The notes beneath the pieces were generated by a model. It was not told the DNA's origin. It did no database searches and saw nothing but the letters and a program-made list of their open reading frames with translations. Made by a program: the position numbers and the translations under genes. From Stenotrophomonas sepilia (GTDB taxonomy: Bacteria > Pseudomonadota > Gammaproteobacteria > Xanthomonadales > Xanthomonadaceae), in the NCBI RefSeq assembly GCF_003244875.1, contig NZ_LXXZ01000049.1, forward strand, positions 1-64,000: a stretch of 64,000 nucleotides of DNA, read 5' to 3'. How positions within the stretch are numbered: the first letter of the stretch is position 1; every line of letters begins with the position of its first letter. This document shows, one piece after another, positions 18,499 to 26,660 of this stretch.

Positions 18499-18914
18499 AG
18501 CGGCGCGCGCGTGGCTTCACCCTGCTGGAAGTGATCATCGCCTTCGCCCTGCTGGGCCTGGCGTTGACCCTGCTGCTGGGCAGCCTGTCCGGCGGCGCAA
18601 AACAGGTGCGCGATGCCGAGTTGCGCACGCGCGCGGTGCTGCACGCCCAGTCGTTGCTGGCCGAAGCCGGTGTCGACACGCCGCTGCAGGTGGGCAGCCA
18701 ACAGGGTGACTGGGAACAGGGGCGCTATCACTGGGAACTGCAGGTTCAGCCGTGGGTGGAGCCCCGCGCCGGCACTGTCGGGCAGGCGACCTCACCGGGT
18801 ACTGCATGGCTGGCGGAGCTGCAGTTGCAGGTGCGCTGGGGCGACAGCGAACGCGAGCAGCTGCGCTGGCGCAGCCTGCGCCTGTTGCCGCCCGACCTGG
18901 AGAATGCCCGGTGA
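18495..18914 (+). CDS. gspI: Type II secretion minor pseudopilin GspI/XpsI
   Basis: Minor pseudopilin of the initiating tip complex, 139 residues. It starts within the gspH stop (ATGA). The short leader MKRRARG is followed by the N-methylation motif FTLLEVIIAFALLGLALTLL. The start chosen is the only one that puts the prepilin motif at the N-terminus; the longer in-frame extension to 18435 overlaps gspH. Confidence 0.92.
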   Translation: MKRRARGFTLLEVIIAFALLGLALTLLLGSLSGGAKQVRDAELRTRAVLHAQSLLAEAGVDTPLQVGSQQGDWEQGRYHWELQVQPWVEPRAGTVGQATSPGTAWLAELQLQVRWGDSEREQLRWRSLRLLPPDLENAR

Positions 18915-19543
18915 GGCGCCGCGCCGCAGGGTTCACCCTGGTCGAAGTGATGCTGGCCACCGTGCTGCTGGCCGGCGGCCTGGCGTTGGCCTTTGCCAGC
19001 GTGCGCTCGGCGATGGCGGTCAGCCAGCGCGGCGAGCAGATCGCCGCCGAAAGCGAACGCATGCGCGCGGTGGAATCGTTGCTGCGCAGGCAGCTGGCGG
19101 CTGCGCTGCGCACGCCGCTGGAAGTTCCGGATCCCACCCGCGAGCCGGTCTTCTTCCAGGGCGAAGAGCAGCGCATGCTGTTCGCCGCCGACCTGCCCGG
19201 CTACCTCGGCCGTGGCGGACCCTACCTGCATGCGCTGCAGGTCGACGGACACGATGGCCACCAGCGCCTGCTGCTGGAGCTGGTGCTGCTGCAGGAAGGC
19301 GAGCGCATCGCCGAGAACCCGCCGCGCCCGCCCGAGGTGCTGGTGGAAAACCTGAAGTCGGTGCAGCTGCGCTATCGGGGTATCGATGCCAGCACCGGGC
19401 AGGTGACTGACTGGATGCCTCGCTGGGACGACACCCGCCGCCTGCCGATGCTGGTGGAGATCCAGATCGCGCCGGCCCGGGGTGCGCCGTGGCCGCCGCT
19501 GGTGGTGGCGCTGCGCGCCGGTGGCAGCGGAGGCGCGCGATGA
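18911..19543 (+). CDS. gspJ: Type II secretion minor pseudopilin GspJ/XpsJ
   Basis: Minor pseudopilin that pairs with GspI and GspK, 210 residues. The likely start is GTG 18911, overlapping the gspI stop as GTGA, giving RRRAAG then FTLVEVMLATVLLAGGLALA. The rest contains the typical GspJ segments around EDDxLxx-like text: RPPEVLVENLKSVQLRYRG and DDTRRLPMLVEIQI. The longer frame back to 18752 is unlikely. Confidence 0.92.
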   Translation: MRRRAAGFTLVEVMLATVLLAGGLALAFASVRSAMAVSQRGEQIAAESERMRAVESLLRRQLAAALRTPLEVPDPTREPVFFQGEEQRMLFAADLPGYLGRGGPYLHALQVDGHDGHQRLLLELVLLQEGERIAENPPRPPEVLVENLKSVQLRYRGIDASTGQVTDWMPRWDDTRRLPMLVEIQIAPARGAPWPPLVVALRAGGSGGAR

Positions 19544-20403
19544 GGCGTCAGGGTGGGGCGGCACTGGTGCTGGTGCTGTGGCTGATCGCGTTGATGACCG
19601 CGCTGGTCGGCGCATTCGCGCTGAGCGCACGGGTCGAACACCTGCAGCAGCGCGTGCTGGATGACGATGCACGCGGGCAGGAACGTGCGCGCGCCGGCCT
19701 CGAATATGCACTGCTGCGCCTGTCGGCCGATCCGCAGCGCGCGCCCTGGCGTGCCGATGGCCGGACCTATCGCTGGCAGTTCGACGACGCCAGCATCGAG
19801 ATCAAGGTGCTGGACGAGAACGGCAAGATCAACCTGAACCTGGCCGATGCCGCGCTGCTGGCCGCCTTCCTCAAGGCACTGGGTGAAGACGATGCACAGG
19901 CCCGGCAGCTGGCCGGGGCCATCATCGACTGGCGTGACGAGGACAGCCTGCTGCAGCCGGGCGGTGGTGCCGAAGCGCAGGACTACGCCGCAGCCGGGTT
20001 GCCCTATGGCCCACGCAACAAGCGGTTCGAGACCCTGGGCGAGCTGCAGCGCGTGCTGGGCATGCGCGGCACGCTGTACCGGGCGATGTTGCCGCACCTG
20101 ACCCTGTACAGCCGCCAGGCGCGGCCGGATCCCCAGTTCGCCGGCGCACCGGTGCTGACCGCACTGGGCCTGGATGCGGATGCCGTGCTGGCGCAGCGCG
20201 CCCAGCAGGAGCGTGATGCAGATTCCGCTGGTGGTACGACAACGCTTGCCAGCAGCAGCGGCACCTATAGTATCGAGTCCGCTGCCATCGACAGCAGTGG
20301 ACGCAGGTCGGTGTTGCAGGCAGTGATACGCAGTGGCTCGGGCGGGGTTCCCGGGCGGACCTACACAGTGCTTCGCTGGGAGCAGGGAATGACAGCAAGA
20401 TGA
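19540..20403 (+). CDS. gspK: Type II secretion pseudopilus tip protein GspK/XpsK
   Basis: The large minor pseudopilin capping the pseudopilus, 287 residues. It starts at 19540, overlapping the gspJ stop. The leader MRRQGG is followed by AALVLVLWLIALMTALVGAF, which lacks Glu at position 5 as GspK proteins do. Downstream are the conserved GspK segments IEIKVLDENGKINLNLA, IDWRDEDSLLQPGGGAE and RFETLGELQRVLGM. Confidence 0.93.
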   Translation: MRRQGGAALVLVLWLIALMTALVGAFALSARVEHLQQRVLDDDARGQERARAGLEYALLRLSADPQRAPWRADGRTYRWQFDDASIEIKVLDENGKINLNLADAALLAAFLKALGEDDAQARQLAGAIIDWRDEDSLLQPGGGAEAQDYAAAGLPYGPRNKRFETLGELQRVLGMRGTLYRAMLPHLTLYSRQARPDPQFAGAPVLTALGLDADAVLAQRAQQERDADSAGGTTTLASSSGTYSIESAAIDSSGRRSVLQAVIRSGSGGVPGRTYTVLRWEQGMTAR

Positions 20404-21545
20404 CGGCGTGGCAGGACAGTCTGCGGCAGGTGCAGGGCCGGATCGGCCCGGGCGCTGGCCGTTTCCTGCGCTGGTGGCGGCAGTCGCTGCTGGCCTGGGT
20501 ACCGGTGCGCTGGCAATGGGCGTTGGGCTGGGGCCAGGCCCGCCTGTTGCTGCAGCCTGAGAGCGACCAGCTGCAGGTCTGGCGTGAGGCCGGTGAACGC
20601 CGCGAAGTGGTGGCGCGCCTGCCGTGGCCGCTGTCGCCGGTGGAACTGGACCGGGTACTCGAGCCGCGCCTGCGCAGCCTGCCCCGGGTGTGGCTGCTGC
20701 CCGCGGCGGATGTGCTGCGGCGCACGCTGCGCCTGCCCGCCGCGGCGGCCGACCGCCTGCGTGCCGTGGTCGGTTTCGAGATCGACCGGCAGACCCCGTT
20801 CGAAGCGTCCCAGGTCAGCTATGACGTGCGTGAACTCGGCGCGGGCGGTGAAGGGCAGTTGCAGGTCGAACTGGTGGCGTGGCCACTGCGGCAGCTGGAA
20901 GCATGGCGCATGCGGGTGGGCCAATGGGCCGATGCGCTGGCCGGCGTCGATGCCATCGATGCGCAGGGCAACGTGTTGCAGGTGAACCTGCTGCCGCCCG
21001 CGCAGCGCCAATTGCGGCCAGACCCGATGCGGCGCTGGAACCTGCTGCTGGCAGCGGCATCCGTCGTGATGCTGGTACTGGCCGCGGTGCAGTTGCTGGA
21101 CAACCGCCAGGCCGCCGCCGACGAACTGCGTGCGCAGGTCGAGCGCAGCGCGCGCAGCGCGCGTGGCGTGGCCAGCGAACGCGCGCAGCTGCAGGCGCTG
21201 ATCGATGGTGCTGCATTCCTTGAGAAGCAGCGCAGCCAGCGCGCCGGTACGGTGGAGATCTGGAACGAACTGACCCGGCGCCTGCCGGAAGGCACCTACC
21301 TGGAAAAGCTGGCGATCGAGAACAACAACCTGCAGCTGATCGGCCTGAGCCGCGAGGCATCGCAGCTGGTGCAGCTGCTGCAGGACGCACCGCAGTGGCG
21401 CAAGGTCAACCTGACCGGGGTGCTGCAGGCCGATGGCGCGGCCAGTGGCCGCGACCGCTTCACCATGACCGCCGAACTGCAGCCGTTGCCGGCCGCAGCA
21501 CCGACCCCGGAGGCGGCCGATGCCGATGCCAAGCGCACGCCGTGA
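20400..21545 (+). CDS. gspL: Type II secretion platform protein GspL/XpsL
   Basis: Bitopic inner-membrane protein whose cytoplasmic part binds the GspE ATPase, 381 residues. It begins in the gspK stop (ATGA). The N-terminal half is the actin-like/PilM-like cytoplasmic domain, followed by a membrane segment LLLAAASVVMLVLAAVQLL near residue 225. The periplasmic part (AFLEKQRSQRAGTVEIWNEL and on) resembles the PilN-type ferredoxin fold. It partners with the next gene, gspM. Confidence 0.9.
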   Translation: MTAWQDSLRQVQGRIGPGAGRFLRWWRQSLLAWVPVRWQWALGWGQARLLLQPESDQLQVWREAGERREVVARLPWPLSPVELDRVLEPRLRSLPRVWLLPAADVLRRTLRLPAAAADRLRAVVGFEIDRQTPFEASQVSYDVRELGAGGEGQLQVELVAWPLRQLEAWRMRVGQWADALAGVDAIDAQGNVLQVNLLPPAQRQLRPDPMRRWNLLLAAASVVMLVLAAVQLLDNRQAAADELRAQVERSARSARGVASERAQLQALIDGAAFLEKQRSQRAGTVEIWNELTRRLPEGTYLEKLAIENNNLQLIGLSREASQLVQLLQDAPQWRKVNLTGVLQADGAASGRDRFTMTAELQPLPAAAPTPEAADADAKRTP

Positions 21546-22233
21546 TCGCTGGTTGGCGCTGGCACTGCTGCTGGCAGTGCTGGGCCTGGCCTATCTGCTG
21601 CTGGTGCACCCCTGGTTCACCCAGCCGCTGCGTGCGATCGACGCCGATGTCGCCGCCCTGCGCGAACGCGAGTCGCGCGTGCAGGCGCAGCTGCAGCAGC
21701 AGCCGCAGATCGAACAGCGCCTTCGCGCTACCCGCGAGGCACTGCAGCAGCGGCCAGGCTTCCTGCGCGAAGCCACCGCCGAAGCTGCCGCCGCTGCATT
21801 GGGCGCCCGGCTGCAGGATGCGGTAGCGATGGCCAGCCCGGGCAACCGCAGCTGCACCATCAGCAACCGCACGCCGCTGACCGACAACCGGCGCGATGCC
21901 GAGTTCGTGCGCGTCGCCATGCAGGTGCGCCTGCGCTGCGGCGTGGCCGAACTGGCCACCGTGCTGCACAGCCTCGAAACCGGCAGCCCCCGCCTGTTCG
22001 TCGACAACCTCAACCTGATCGCGCAGCGCTTCCAGCAATCGCCGAACGAATCGGGGCTGGGCCTGGATGTGTCCTTCGAGCTGGCCGGCTATCTGCTGCC
22101 AGGCGCCGCCGCCGATGGCACGGTTCCGGCGCCCGCTGCAGCGCCGACGCCGGCTGCTTCGCCGGCCGAGGCCACGCCGGCGCCCCAGCCGGCGCCCCCG
22201 TCCGAAGGGCAGGAGGTGGCCGATGAAGCTTGA
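21520..22233 (+). CDS. gspM: Type II secretion protein GspM/XpsM
   Basis: Bitopic partner of GspL, 237 residues. It overlaps the gspL end by 26 bases. A membrane segment WLALALLLAVLGLAYLLLVH lies at about residues 11-30, then a coiled-coil stretch rich in Gln/Arg/Ala, and a periplasmic domain. The last 40 residues are Ala/Pro-rich. ATG 21526 is an equally possible start. It is recognised from operon position and topology more than from motifs. Confidence 0.87.
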   Translation: MPMPSARRDRWLALALLLAVLGLAYLLLVHPWFTQPLRAIDADVAALRERESRVQAQLQQQPQIEQRLRATREALQQRPGFLREATAEAAAAALGARLQDAVAMASPGNRSCTISNRTPLTDNRRDAEFVRVAMQVRLRCGVAELATVLHSLETGSPRLFVDNLNLIAQRFQQSPNESGLGLDVSFELAGYLLPGAAADGTVPAPAAAPTPAASPAEATPAPQPAPPSEGQEVADEA

Positions 22234-23011
22234 GCAGATCAGCCTGCGTACCGGCTTCCTGCTGGCACTGGCCGGCTGGGCGGCGGCGGTCTGGCTGGCA
22301 ACCGTCTTCGGGCTGGGCAGCCAGCTGCCGGGCGCCGACGGTGATGCCGACGCCGCGCCATCGCTGCCATCGCTGCCGCCGCTGGCTGCAGAGCGCATGG
22401 CCAGCGCCGACAGCTACAGCGCGATCGGAGAGCGCCCGCTGTTCGCCGAAGACCGCAGGCCGCGGCCCTATCTGCTGGGGGGCAGCGAACCGGCGGCCAG
22501 TGCCGCGTTGCGCCTGACCGGCGTGCTGCTGACCGGCGATTTCGGCATGGCCACCTTCACCACCGAACAGAACCGCTCGCTGCGCCTGCGTCTCAACGGC
22601 GAAGCCGTGGATGGCTGGCAGCTGGTCGCGCTGCAGCCGCGCCAGGCGACGGTGATCGGCCCCGGTGGCAACCAGGTCCTGGAACTGGCCGTGTTCAACG
22701 GCCAGGGCGGTGAGCCGCCGACGGTGCTGCGCGGTGCCAACGGTGTACCGCCTGCAGGTGCGATCGTTGTGCCGCCTTCGGCGGGTGCTCCGCCGGCGCC
22801 GTCCCCGGTCGCGGCCACCCCTCCGACGCCGCCCGCCGGCAATGCCCCCACACCTGCGGCGTCAGCTGCAAAAACACCACCGGCCAACAACAACGGTCCC
22901 AGCGAAGCGCAGATGCAGGCCATCCGCGAACGCATCCAGGCCCGCCGCCGCCAGCTGCAGCAACAGCAGCAACAACCGTCGCCGCCCCCGGGCGATGGCA
23001 CCAACCGATAG
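22223..23011 (+). CDS. gspN: Type II secretion protein XpsN (GspN/GspC-like)
   Basis: Bitopic inner-membrane protein, 262 residues, starting at 22223 after AGGAGG and overlapping the gspM end. A single membrane anchor (GFLLALAGWAAAVWLATVF) is followed by a homology-region-like beta domain (IGERPLFAEDRRPRPYLLGG ... LTGVLLTGDFGMATF) resembling the HR domain of GspC. The C-terminal third is a Pro/Ala linker ending in a Gln/Arg-rich helix. No gspC gene is present at the operon start, which is the known Xanthomonas arrangement, where XpsN is thought to link the inner-membrane platform to the secretin. Confidence 0.88.
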   Translation: MKLEQISLRTGFLLALAGWAAAVWLATVFGLGSQLPGADGDADAAPSLPSLPPLAAERMASADSYSAIGERPLFAEDRRPRPYLLGGSEPAASAALRLTGVLLTGDFGMATFTTEQNRSLRLRLNGEAVDGWQLVALQPRQATVIGPGGNQVLELAVFNGQGGEPPTVLRGANGVPPAGAIVVPPSAGAPPAPSPVAATPPTPPAGNAPTPAASAAKTPPANNNGPSEAQMQAIRERIQARRRQLQQQQQQPSPPPGDGTNR

Positions 23012-23020
23012 AGTGAATGC

Positions 23021-25228
23021 ATGAACCTGCGTTTTCTTCCCTGGTCCTTTGCCCTCACGCTGCTGGTCGGCTGCAGTACGGTGTCCGCGCCGCACGTGCA
23101 GCGCAACGGCAACCTGTCGCCCAGCGCCGCTGCCGGCCAAGCGGCCGACGTCGCTGCTGATGCCGCCCGCGAAAGCCAGGGCGCACCGCAGGCGGTGATC
23201 CGTCGCGGCACCGGCACCATGATCAACCGTGAGGCCGCGCGCGCACCGGCCCCGGCGCTGCATGGCGCCAGCACCGGCGAGGCCACCTTCAACTTCGAAG
23301 GCGAATCGCTGCATGCGGTGGTCAAGGCCATCCTTGGCGACATGCTTGGCCAGAACTACGTGATTGCACCGGGCGTGCAGGGCACGGTGACCCTGGCCAC
23401 GCCCAAGCCGGTCTCGCCGGCGCAGGCGCTGAACCTGCTGGAGATGGTGCTGGGCTGGAACAACGCGCGCATGGTCTACAGCGGCGGCCGCTACAACATC
23501 GTCGCCGCCGACCAGGCGCTGGCCGGCACGGTCGCGCCGAGCACCGCGCCGGCGGCCAGCGCACGCGGCTTCGAGGTCCGCGTGGTCCCGCTGCAGTTCA
23601 TCTCCGCCACCGAGATGAAGAAGGTGCTGGAGCCGTATGCGCGTCCCAACGCCATCGTCAATGTGGACAGCGGCCGCAACGTGATCACCCTCGGTGGTAC
23701 GCGCGCAGAACTGGAAAACTACCTGCGCACCGTCGAGATCTTCGACGTCGACTGGTTGTCGGGCATGTCGGTGGGCGTGTTCCCGATCCAGTCGGGCAAG
23801 GCTGAGCAGGTCGCGGCCGACCTGGAAAAGGTGTTCGGCGAAGAGAGCAAGACGCCCAGTGCTGGCATGTTCCGTTTCCTGCCGCTGGAGAACGCCAACG
23901 CCGTGCTGGTGATCACGCCGCAGGTACGCTACCTGGACCAGATCCAGCAGTGGCTGGATCGCATCGACACCGCAGGTGGCAGCGCCCGCCTGTTCTCCTA
24001 TGAGCTGCGCTACATCAAGGCACGCGATCTGGCCGAGCGCCTCAGCGAGGCCTTCGCCAGCAGTGGCAACCGCGGCGCCTCCAGCCCGGCCTCGCTGGCG
24101 CCAGGCGCCATCCCGTCGCAGCTGGGCGGTGACGGCGATCGTGGCATGGACAACAACAGCAGCACCCTCGGCTCGACGCTGGGCGGGAGCAGTGGCAGTG
24201 GCAGTGGCAGCAGCAACGGCAGCCTGAACCTGCCGCAGCGCCAGCCCGGCAACGTCAGTGTCAGCCTGGAAGTGGAGGGCGACCGCGTCGGCGTGTCGGC
24301 GGTGGAGGAGACCAACACCCTGCTGGTGCGCTCGACCCCGCAGGCCTGGCGCTCGATCCGCGAGGTGATCGAGAAGCTGGACGTGATGCCGCTGCAGGTG
24401 CACATCGAGGCACAGGTGGCCGAAGTCGCGCTGACCGGTGACCTGAAATACGGCGTGAACTGGTTCTTCGACAACGCCGTGGCCGGTCGTGCGCTGACCG
24501 GCGCACTGGCGGGCCTGACCCTGCCGCCGGCAGCGGGCGGTTCGTGGAATACCTTCGCCGGCGGCGTCACCGGCAACGATGGCGTGGGCTGGGCGTTCAC
24601 CGGCCACAACGCGGCCGCCGTGGTCAGCGCGCTGGACAAGGTCACCGACCTGCGCCTGCTGCAGACACCGTCGGTGTTCGTGCGCAACAACGCCGAGGCC
24701 ACGCTCAACGTTGGCGACAAGGTGCCGATCAACACCACCACGGTGAATACCGGCGTGGGCACCAGCACCTACAGCTCGGTGCAGTACATCGACACGGGCG
24801 TGATCCTCAAGGTGCGCCCGCGCGTGACCCGCGATGGCACGGTGTTCCTGGATATCGTGCAGGAGGTCAGCAGCGCCTCCGACGTGCCGGACGCCTGCAA
24901 TCCGAACGAACGCAACTGCAATCCGCGCATCTCGACCAAGAAGCTGTCCACCGAAGCGGCGGTACAGAGCGGCGACACCATCATGCTGGCGGGCCTGATC
25001 ACCGACTCGGCCACCGATGGCAGCAGCGGCATTCCGGGCCTGAGCAGGATCCCGGTGGTCGGTGCGTTGTTCGGGCAGAAGACCCGCACCAGCCGTCGTT
25101 CGGAGGTGATCGTGCTGCTGACCCCGACCATCGTCCGCAACAACCAGGAATCGCGCAACCTGACCGATGAGTACAGCAAGCGCTTCCGCGCGATGGAGCC
25201 GCTGAACCAGCCGCGCGCGAAGAAGTAA
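23021..25228 (+). CDS. gspD: Type II secretion outer-membrane secretin GspD/XpsD
   Basis: The outer-membrane gate, 735 residues. The N-terminus (MNLRFLPWSFALTLLVGCST) is a lipoprotein signal with lipobox LVGC. Next come the N0 domain (FNFEGESLHAVVKAILGD), N1-N3 modules with a Gly/Ser-rich insertion in N3 (around residues 385-405), and the secretin core (LQTPSVFVRNNAEATLNVGD, TGVILKVRPRV, GDTIMLAGLI). A short C-terminal tail follows PTIVRNNQESRN. It is the last gene of the xps operon. Confidence 0.96.
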   Translation: MNLRFLPWSFALTLLVGCSTVSAPHVQRNGNLSPSAAAGQAADVAADAARESQGAPQAVIRRGTGTMINREAARAPAPALHGASTGEATFNFEGESLHAVVKAILGDMLGQNYVIAPGVQGTVTLATPKPVSPAQALNLLEMVLGWNNARMVYSGGRYNIVAADQALAGTVAPSTAPAASARGFEVRVVPLQFISATEMKKVLEPYARPNAIVNVDSGRNVITLGGTRAELENYLRTVEIFDVDWLSGMSVGVFPIQSGKAEQVAADLEKVFGEESKTPSAGMFRFLPLENANAVLVITPQVRYLDQIQQWLDRIDTAGGSARLFSYELRYIKARDLAERLSEAFASSGNRGASSPASLAPGAIPSQLGGDGDRGMDNNSSTLGSTLGGSSGSGSGSSNGSLNLPQRQPGNVSVSLEVEGDRVGVSAVEETNTLLVRSTPQAWRSIREVIEKLDVMPLQVHIEAQVAEVALTGDLKYGVNWFFDNAVAGRALTGALAGLTLPPAAGGSWNTFAGGVTGNDGVGWAFTGHNAAAVVSALDKVTDLRLLQTPSVFVRNNAEATLNVGDKVPINTTTVNTGVGTSTYSSVQYIDTGVILKVRPRVTRDGTVFLDIVQEVSSASDVPDACNPNERNCNPRISTKKLSTEAAVQSGDTIMLAGLITDSATDGSSGIPGLSRIPVVGALFGQKTRTSRRSEVIVLLTPTIVRNNQESRNLTDEYSKRFRAMEPLNQPRAKK

Positions 25229-25235
25229 GGGGTTA

Positions 25236-25297
25236 CGGCCGGGCGGCGCCCGGCACCCGCAGAGGCCAGAGCAACGGCAACAGCCAAAGCAACAGCG
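25236..25297. repeat. GC-rich flank repeat, left copy (inverted)
   Basis: Begins with the hairpin GCCGGGCGGCGCCCGGC just after gspD, then CCCGCAGAGGCC and a run of caacgg/caacag units. It is the inverted counterpart of 25698-25763 and of the window start. The hairpin may end the xps transcript. Confidence 0.6.
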
Positions 25298-25312
25298 GGT
25301 TTACTGAGGGAT

Positions 25313-25413
25313 GGCGGGGCACTGTGGGTTTGCGGGGACGCCGTAAACCCATCCATGGGGGCTTGGTCGCCGCATCCATGCGGCTCACACCCCGCAAACC
25401 CACAGTGCCCGCC
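25313..25413. repeat. 101-base palindromic element, copy 1
   Basis: Outer arms GGCGGGGCACTGTGGGTTTG and CAAACCCACAGTGCCCGCC are complementary over about 25 bases. The interior contains GTAAACCCATCC, GGGGGCTTGG and the small hairpin CCGCATCCATGCGG. The interior is the reverse complement of copy 2 (25589-25689), while the outer arms differ. Confidence 0.75.
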
Positions 25414-25434
25414 TTCGACAGTGTGCTGCTGTTG

Positions 25435-25482
25435 GTAGGTGTCGACCTTGGTCGACACGGTAGATCCACGCCATGCGTGGAT
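25435..25482. repeat. Two adjacent SMAG-type hairpins
   Basis: GTAG at 25435 begins the hairpin GGTGTCGACC-TT-GGTCGACAC, and GTAG at 25460 begins ATCCACGC-CAT-GCGTGGAT. GTAG-ended short hairpins are the mark of the SMAG REP-like family of S. maltophilia. Confidence 0.75.
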
Positions 25483-25513
25483 GACTGTCTGTCAGATTTC
25501 GAAATCAGAAAAA

Positions 25514-25554
25514 GGGGTCAGATCCGTTTTCCAGAGGAAAACGGATCTGACCCC
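25514..25554. repeat. GGGTCxGA hairpin, copy 1
   Basis: GGGGTCAGATCCGTTTTC and its complement enclose a short loop. Other copies are at 48248, 49685, 57731 and 62009. No T-tract follows. Confidence 0.75.
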
Positions 25555-25588
25555 AGCTTTTGCTGGCAGAGCGAAGAAATCTGTCGAA

Positions 25589-25689
25589 GGCGGGGTGGGT
25601 CCGGTTGCGGGGGCGTCCGCGGCATGGATGCCGCGGCCAAGCCCCAAGGATGGGTTTACGGCGTCCCCCGCAACCGGACCCACCCCGCC
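25589..25689. repeat. 101-base palindromic element, copy 2 (inverted)
   Basis: Outer arms GGCGGGGTGGGTCCGGTTGC and GCAACCGGACCCACCCCGCC are perfectly complementary but differ in sequence from the arms of copy 1. The interior (CCGCGGCATGGATGCCGCGG, GGATGGGTTTACGGCG) is the reverse complement of the interior of copy 1. Confidence 0.75.
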
Positions 25690-25763
25690 ATTCCAAGGAT
25701 AGCCGGCTTCTGCTGTTGCTTCGGCTCCGGCCTCTGCAGGCGCCGGGTGCAACCCGGCCGATA
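25690..25763. repeat. GC-rich flank repeat, right copy
   Basis: Contains GCTGTTGCTTCGGCTCCGG, GCCTCTGCAGG and the hairpin GCCGGGTGCAACCCGGC. It mirrors 25236-25297 and parallels the first 100 bases of the window. Confidence 0.6.
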
Positions 25764-25808
25764 CCCTCCCGGTGCTACGCTGTGGCCACCGACAACCACG
25801 GAGGCGGG

Positions 25809-26660
25809 ATGGGGGCGATCGTGTTGTTGCCGCTGTGTGTGGACGATGCCGCGCTCGACCGCTGCCTGGCCGCACTGGATGCCGGCACCGCGCCGGGCAC
25901 CGCGGTCTGGCTGGCCGATGACGCGCAGGCAGGGCCGCGTGCGCAGGCCGTGGTCGAGCACTGGTTGGCGCATACGCCGCTGCAGGCCGAGTACACCCGG
26001 CGCGCGCGGCCACTGGGCGAGGTTGCCCATCTGGATGAGATGCTGCGCGCCTGCGATGGCCTGGACGTGGCCGTGCTGGCGCCGGACAGCGTGCCGTCGC
26101 CCGGCTGGTTGCAGCAGTTGCAGGATGCCTTCGCCCGCGATGCCGCCATCGCCACCGCGACCCCCTGGTGCAATGCCGGCGAGACCGCGGCGTGGCCACG
26201 GCTGGGCGAGATCAATCCCGAACCCCATGACCCGGCCTTGCTGGCGCATACCTGCGCTACATTGCCGACGCTGCACCCGGAGTTGCCATCGGCGGTCACC
26301 CACGCGGTGCTGGTACGTGGCAACGCGCGCCGCCGTGCCGGTGGCCTGGACGTGGACAGCTATGCCGGCTGGAATGCCGCGCTGATCGATCTCAGCCTGC
26401 GCATGGCGGGCCTGGGGTGGCGCAATGTGTTGTGCGAGACCGCGTTCGTCAGCCGGGCAGGGGAGGCGGTCAGCCGCGATGGCGACCTGGAGGCCCTGGC
26501 GGCACGCTGGCCGGCCTGGGTGCCGCGGCTGGCCGATTTCCTGATGCACGATCCACTGCACGGTCTGCGTGACGACCTGCAGCAGCGCATGCGGCAGGCG
26601 ATAATGCCGAAGGAACAGGGCGACCTGTTTGTCCCGCCCGCGCCGGAGCCTCACGTTTGA
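25809..26660 (+). CDS. Glycosyltransferase-like protein (family 2 fold)
   Basis: A 283-residue protein starting MGAIVLLPLCVDDAALDRCL after GGAGG. The N-terminal 110 residues look like a GT-A fold: a short beta strand, WLADDAQAGPRAQAVVEHW, then VAVLAPDSVPSPGWLQQLQDAF in the place of the usual metal-binding DxD loop, where only APDS is seen. It overlaps the next glycosyltransferase (TTGA), so the two are probably co-translated and act on the same glycan, which cannot be identified here. No membrane segment is visible. Confidence 0.7.
   Translation: MGAIVLLPLCVDDAALDRCLAALDAGTAPGTAVWLADDAQAGPRAQAVVEHWLAHTPLQAEYTRRARPLGEVAHLDEMLRACDGLDVAVLAPDSVPSPGWLQQLQDAFARDAAIATATPWCNAGETAAWPRLGEINPEPHDPALLAHTCATLPTLHPELPSAVTHAVLVRGNARRRAGGLDVDSYAGWNAALIDLSLRMAGLGWRNVLCETAFVSRAGEAVSRDGDLEALAARWPAWVPRLADFLMHDPLHGLRDDLQQRMRQAIMPKEQGDLFVPPAPEPHV

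Larger units (their letters stand above)
25229..25808. other. Repeat island with no gene
   Basis: These 580 bases between gspD and the next gene contain only repeats, in mirror order: flank repeat, 101-base palindrome, SMAG pair, 41-base palindrome, 101-base palindrome, flank repeat. Open frames crossing it change between phases without gene-like features and are not credible. Confidence 0.7.

Noticed and set aside
25324..26385. Open frames crossing the repeat island
   Set aside because: They run through palindromes and continue into the wrong phase of the glycosyltransferase gene; the real gene starts at 25809.
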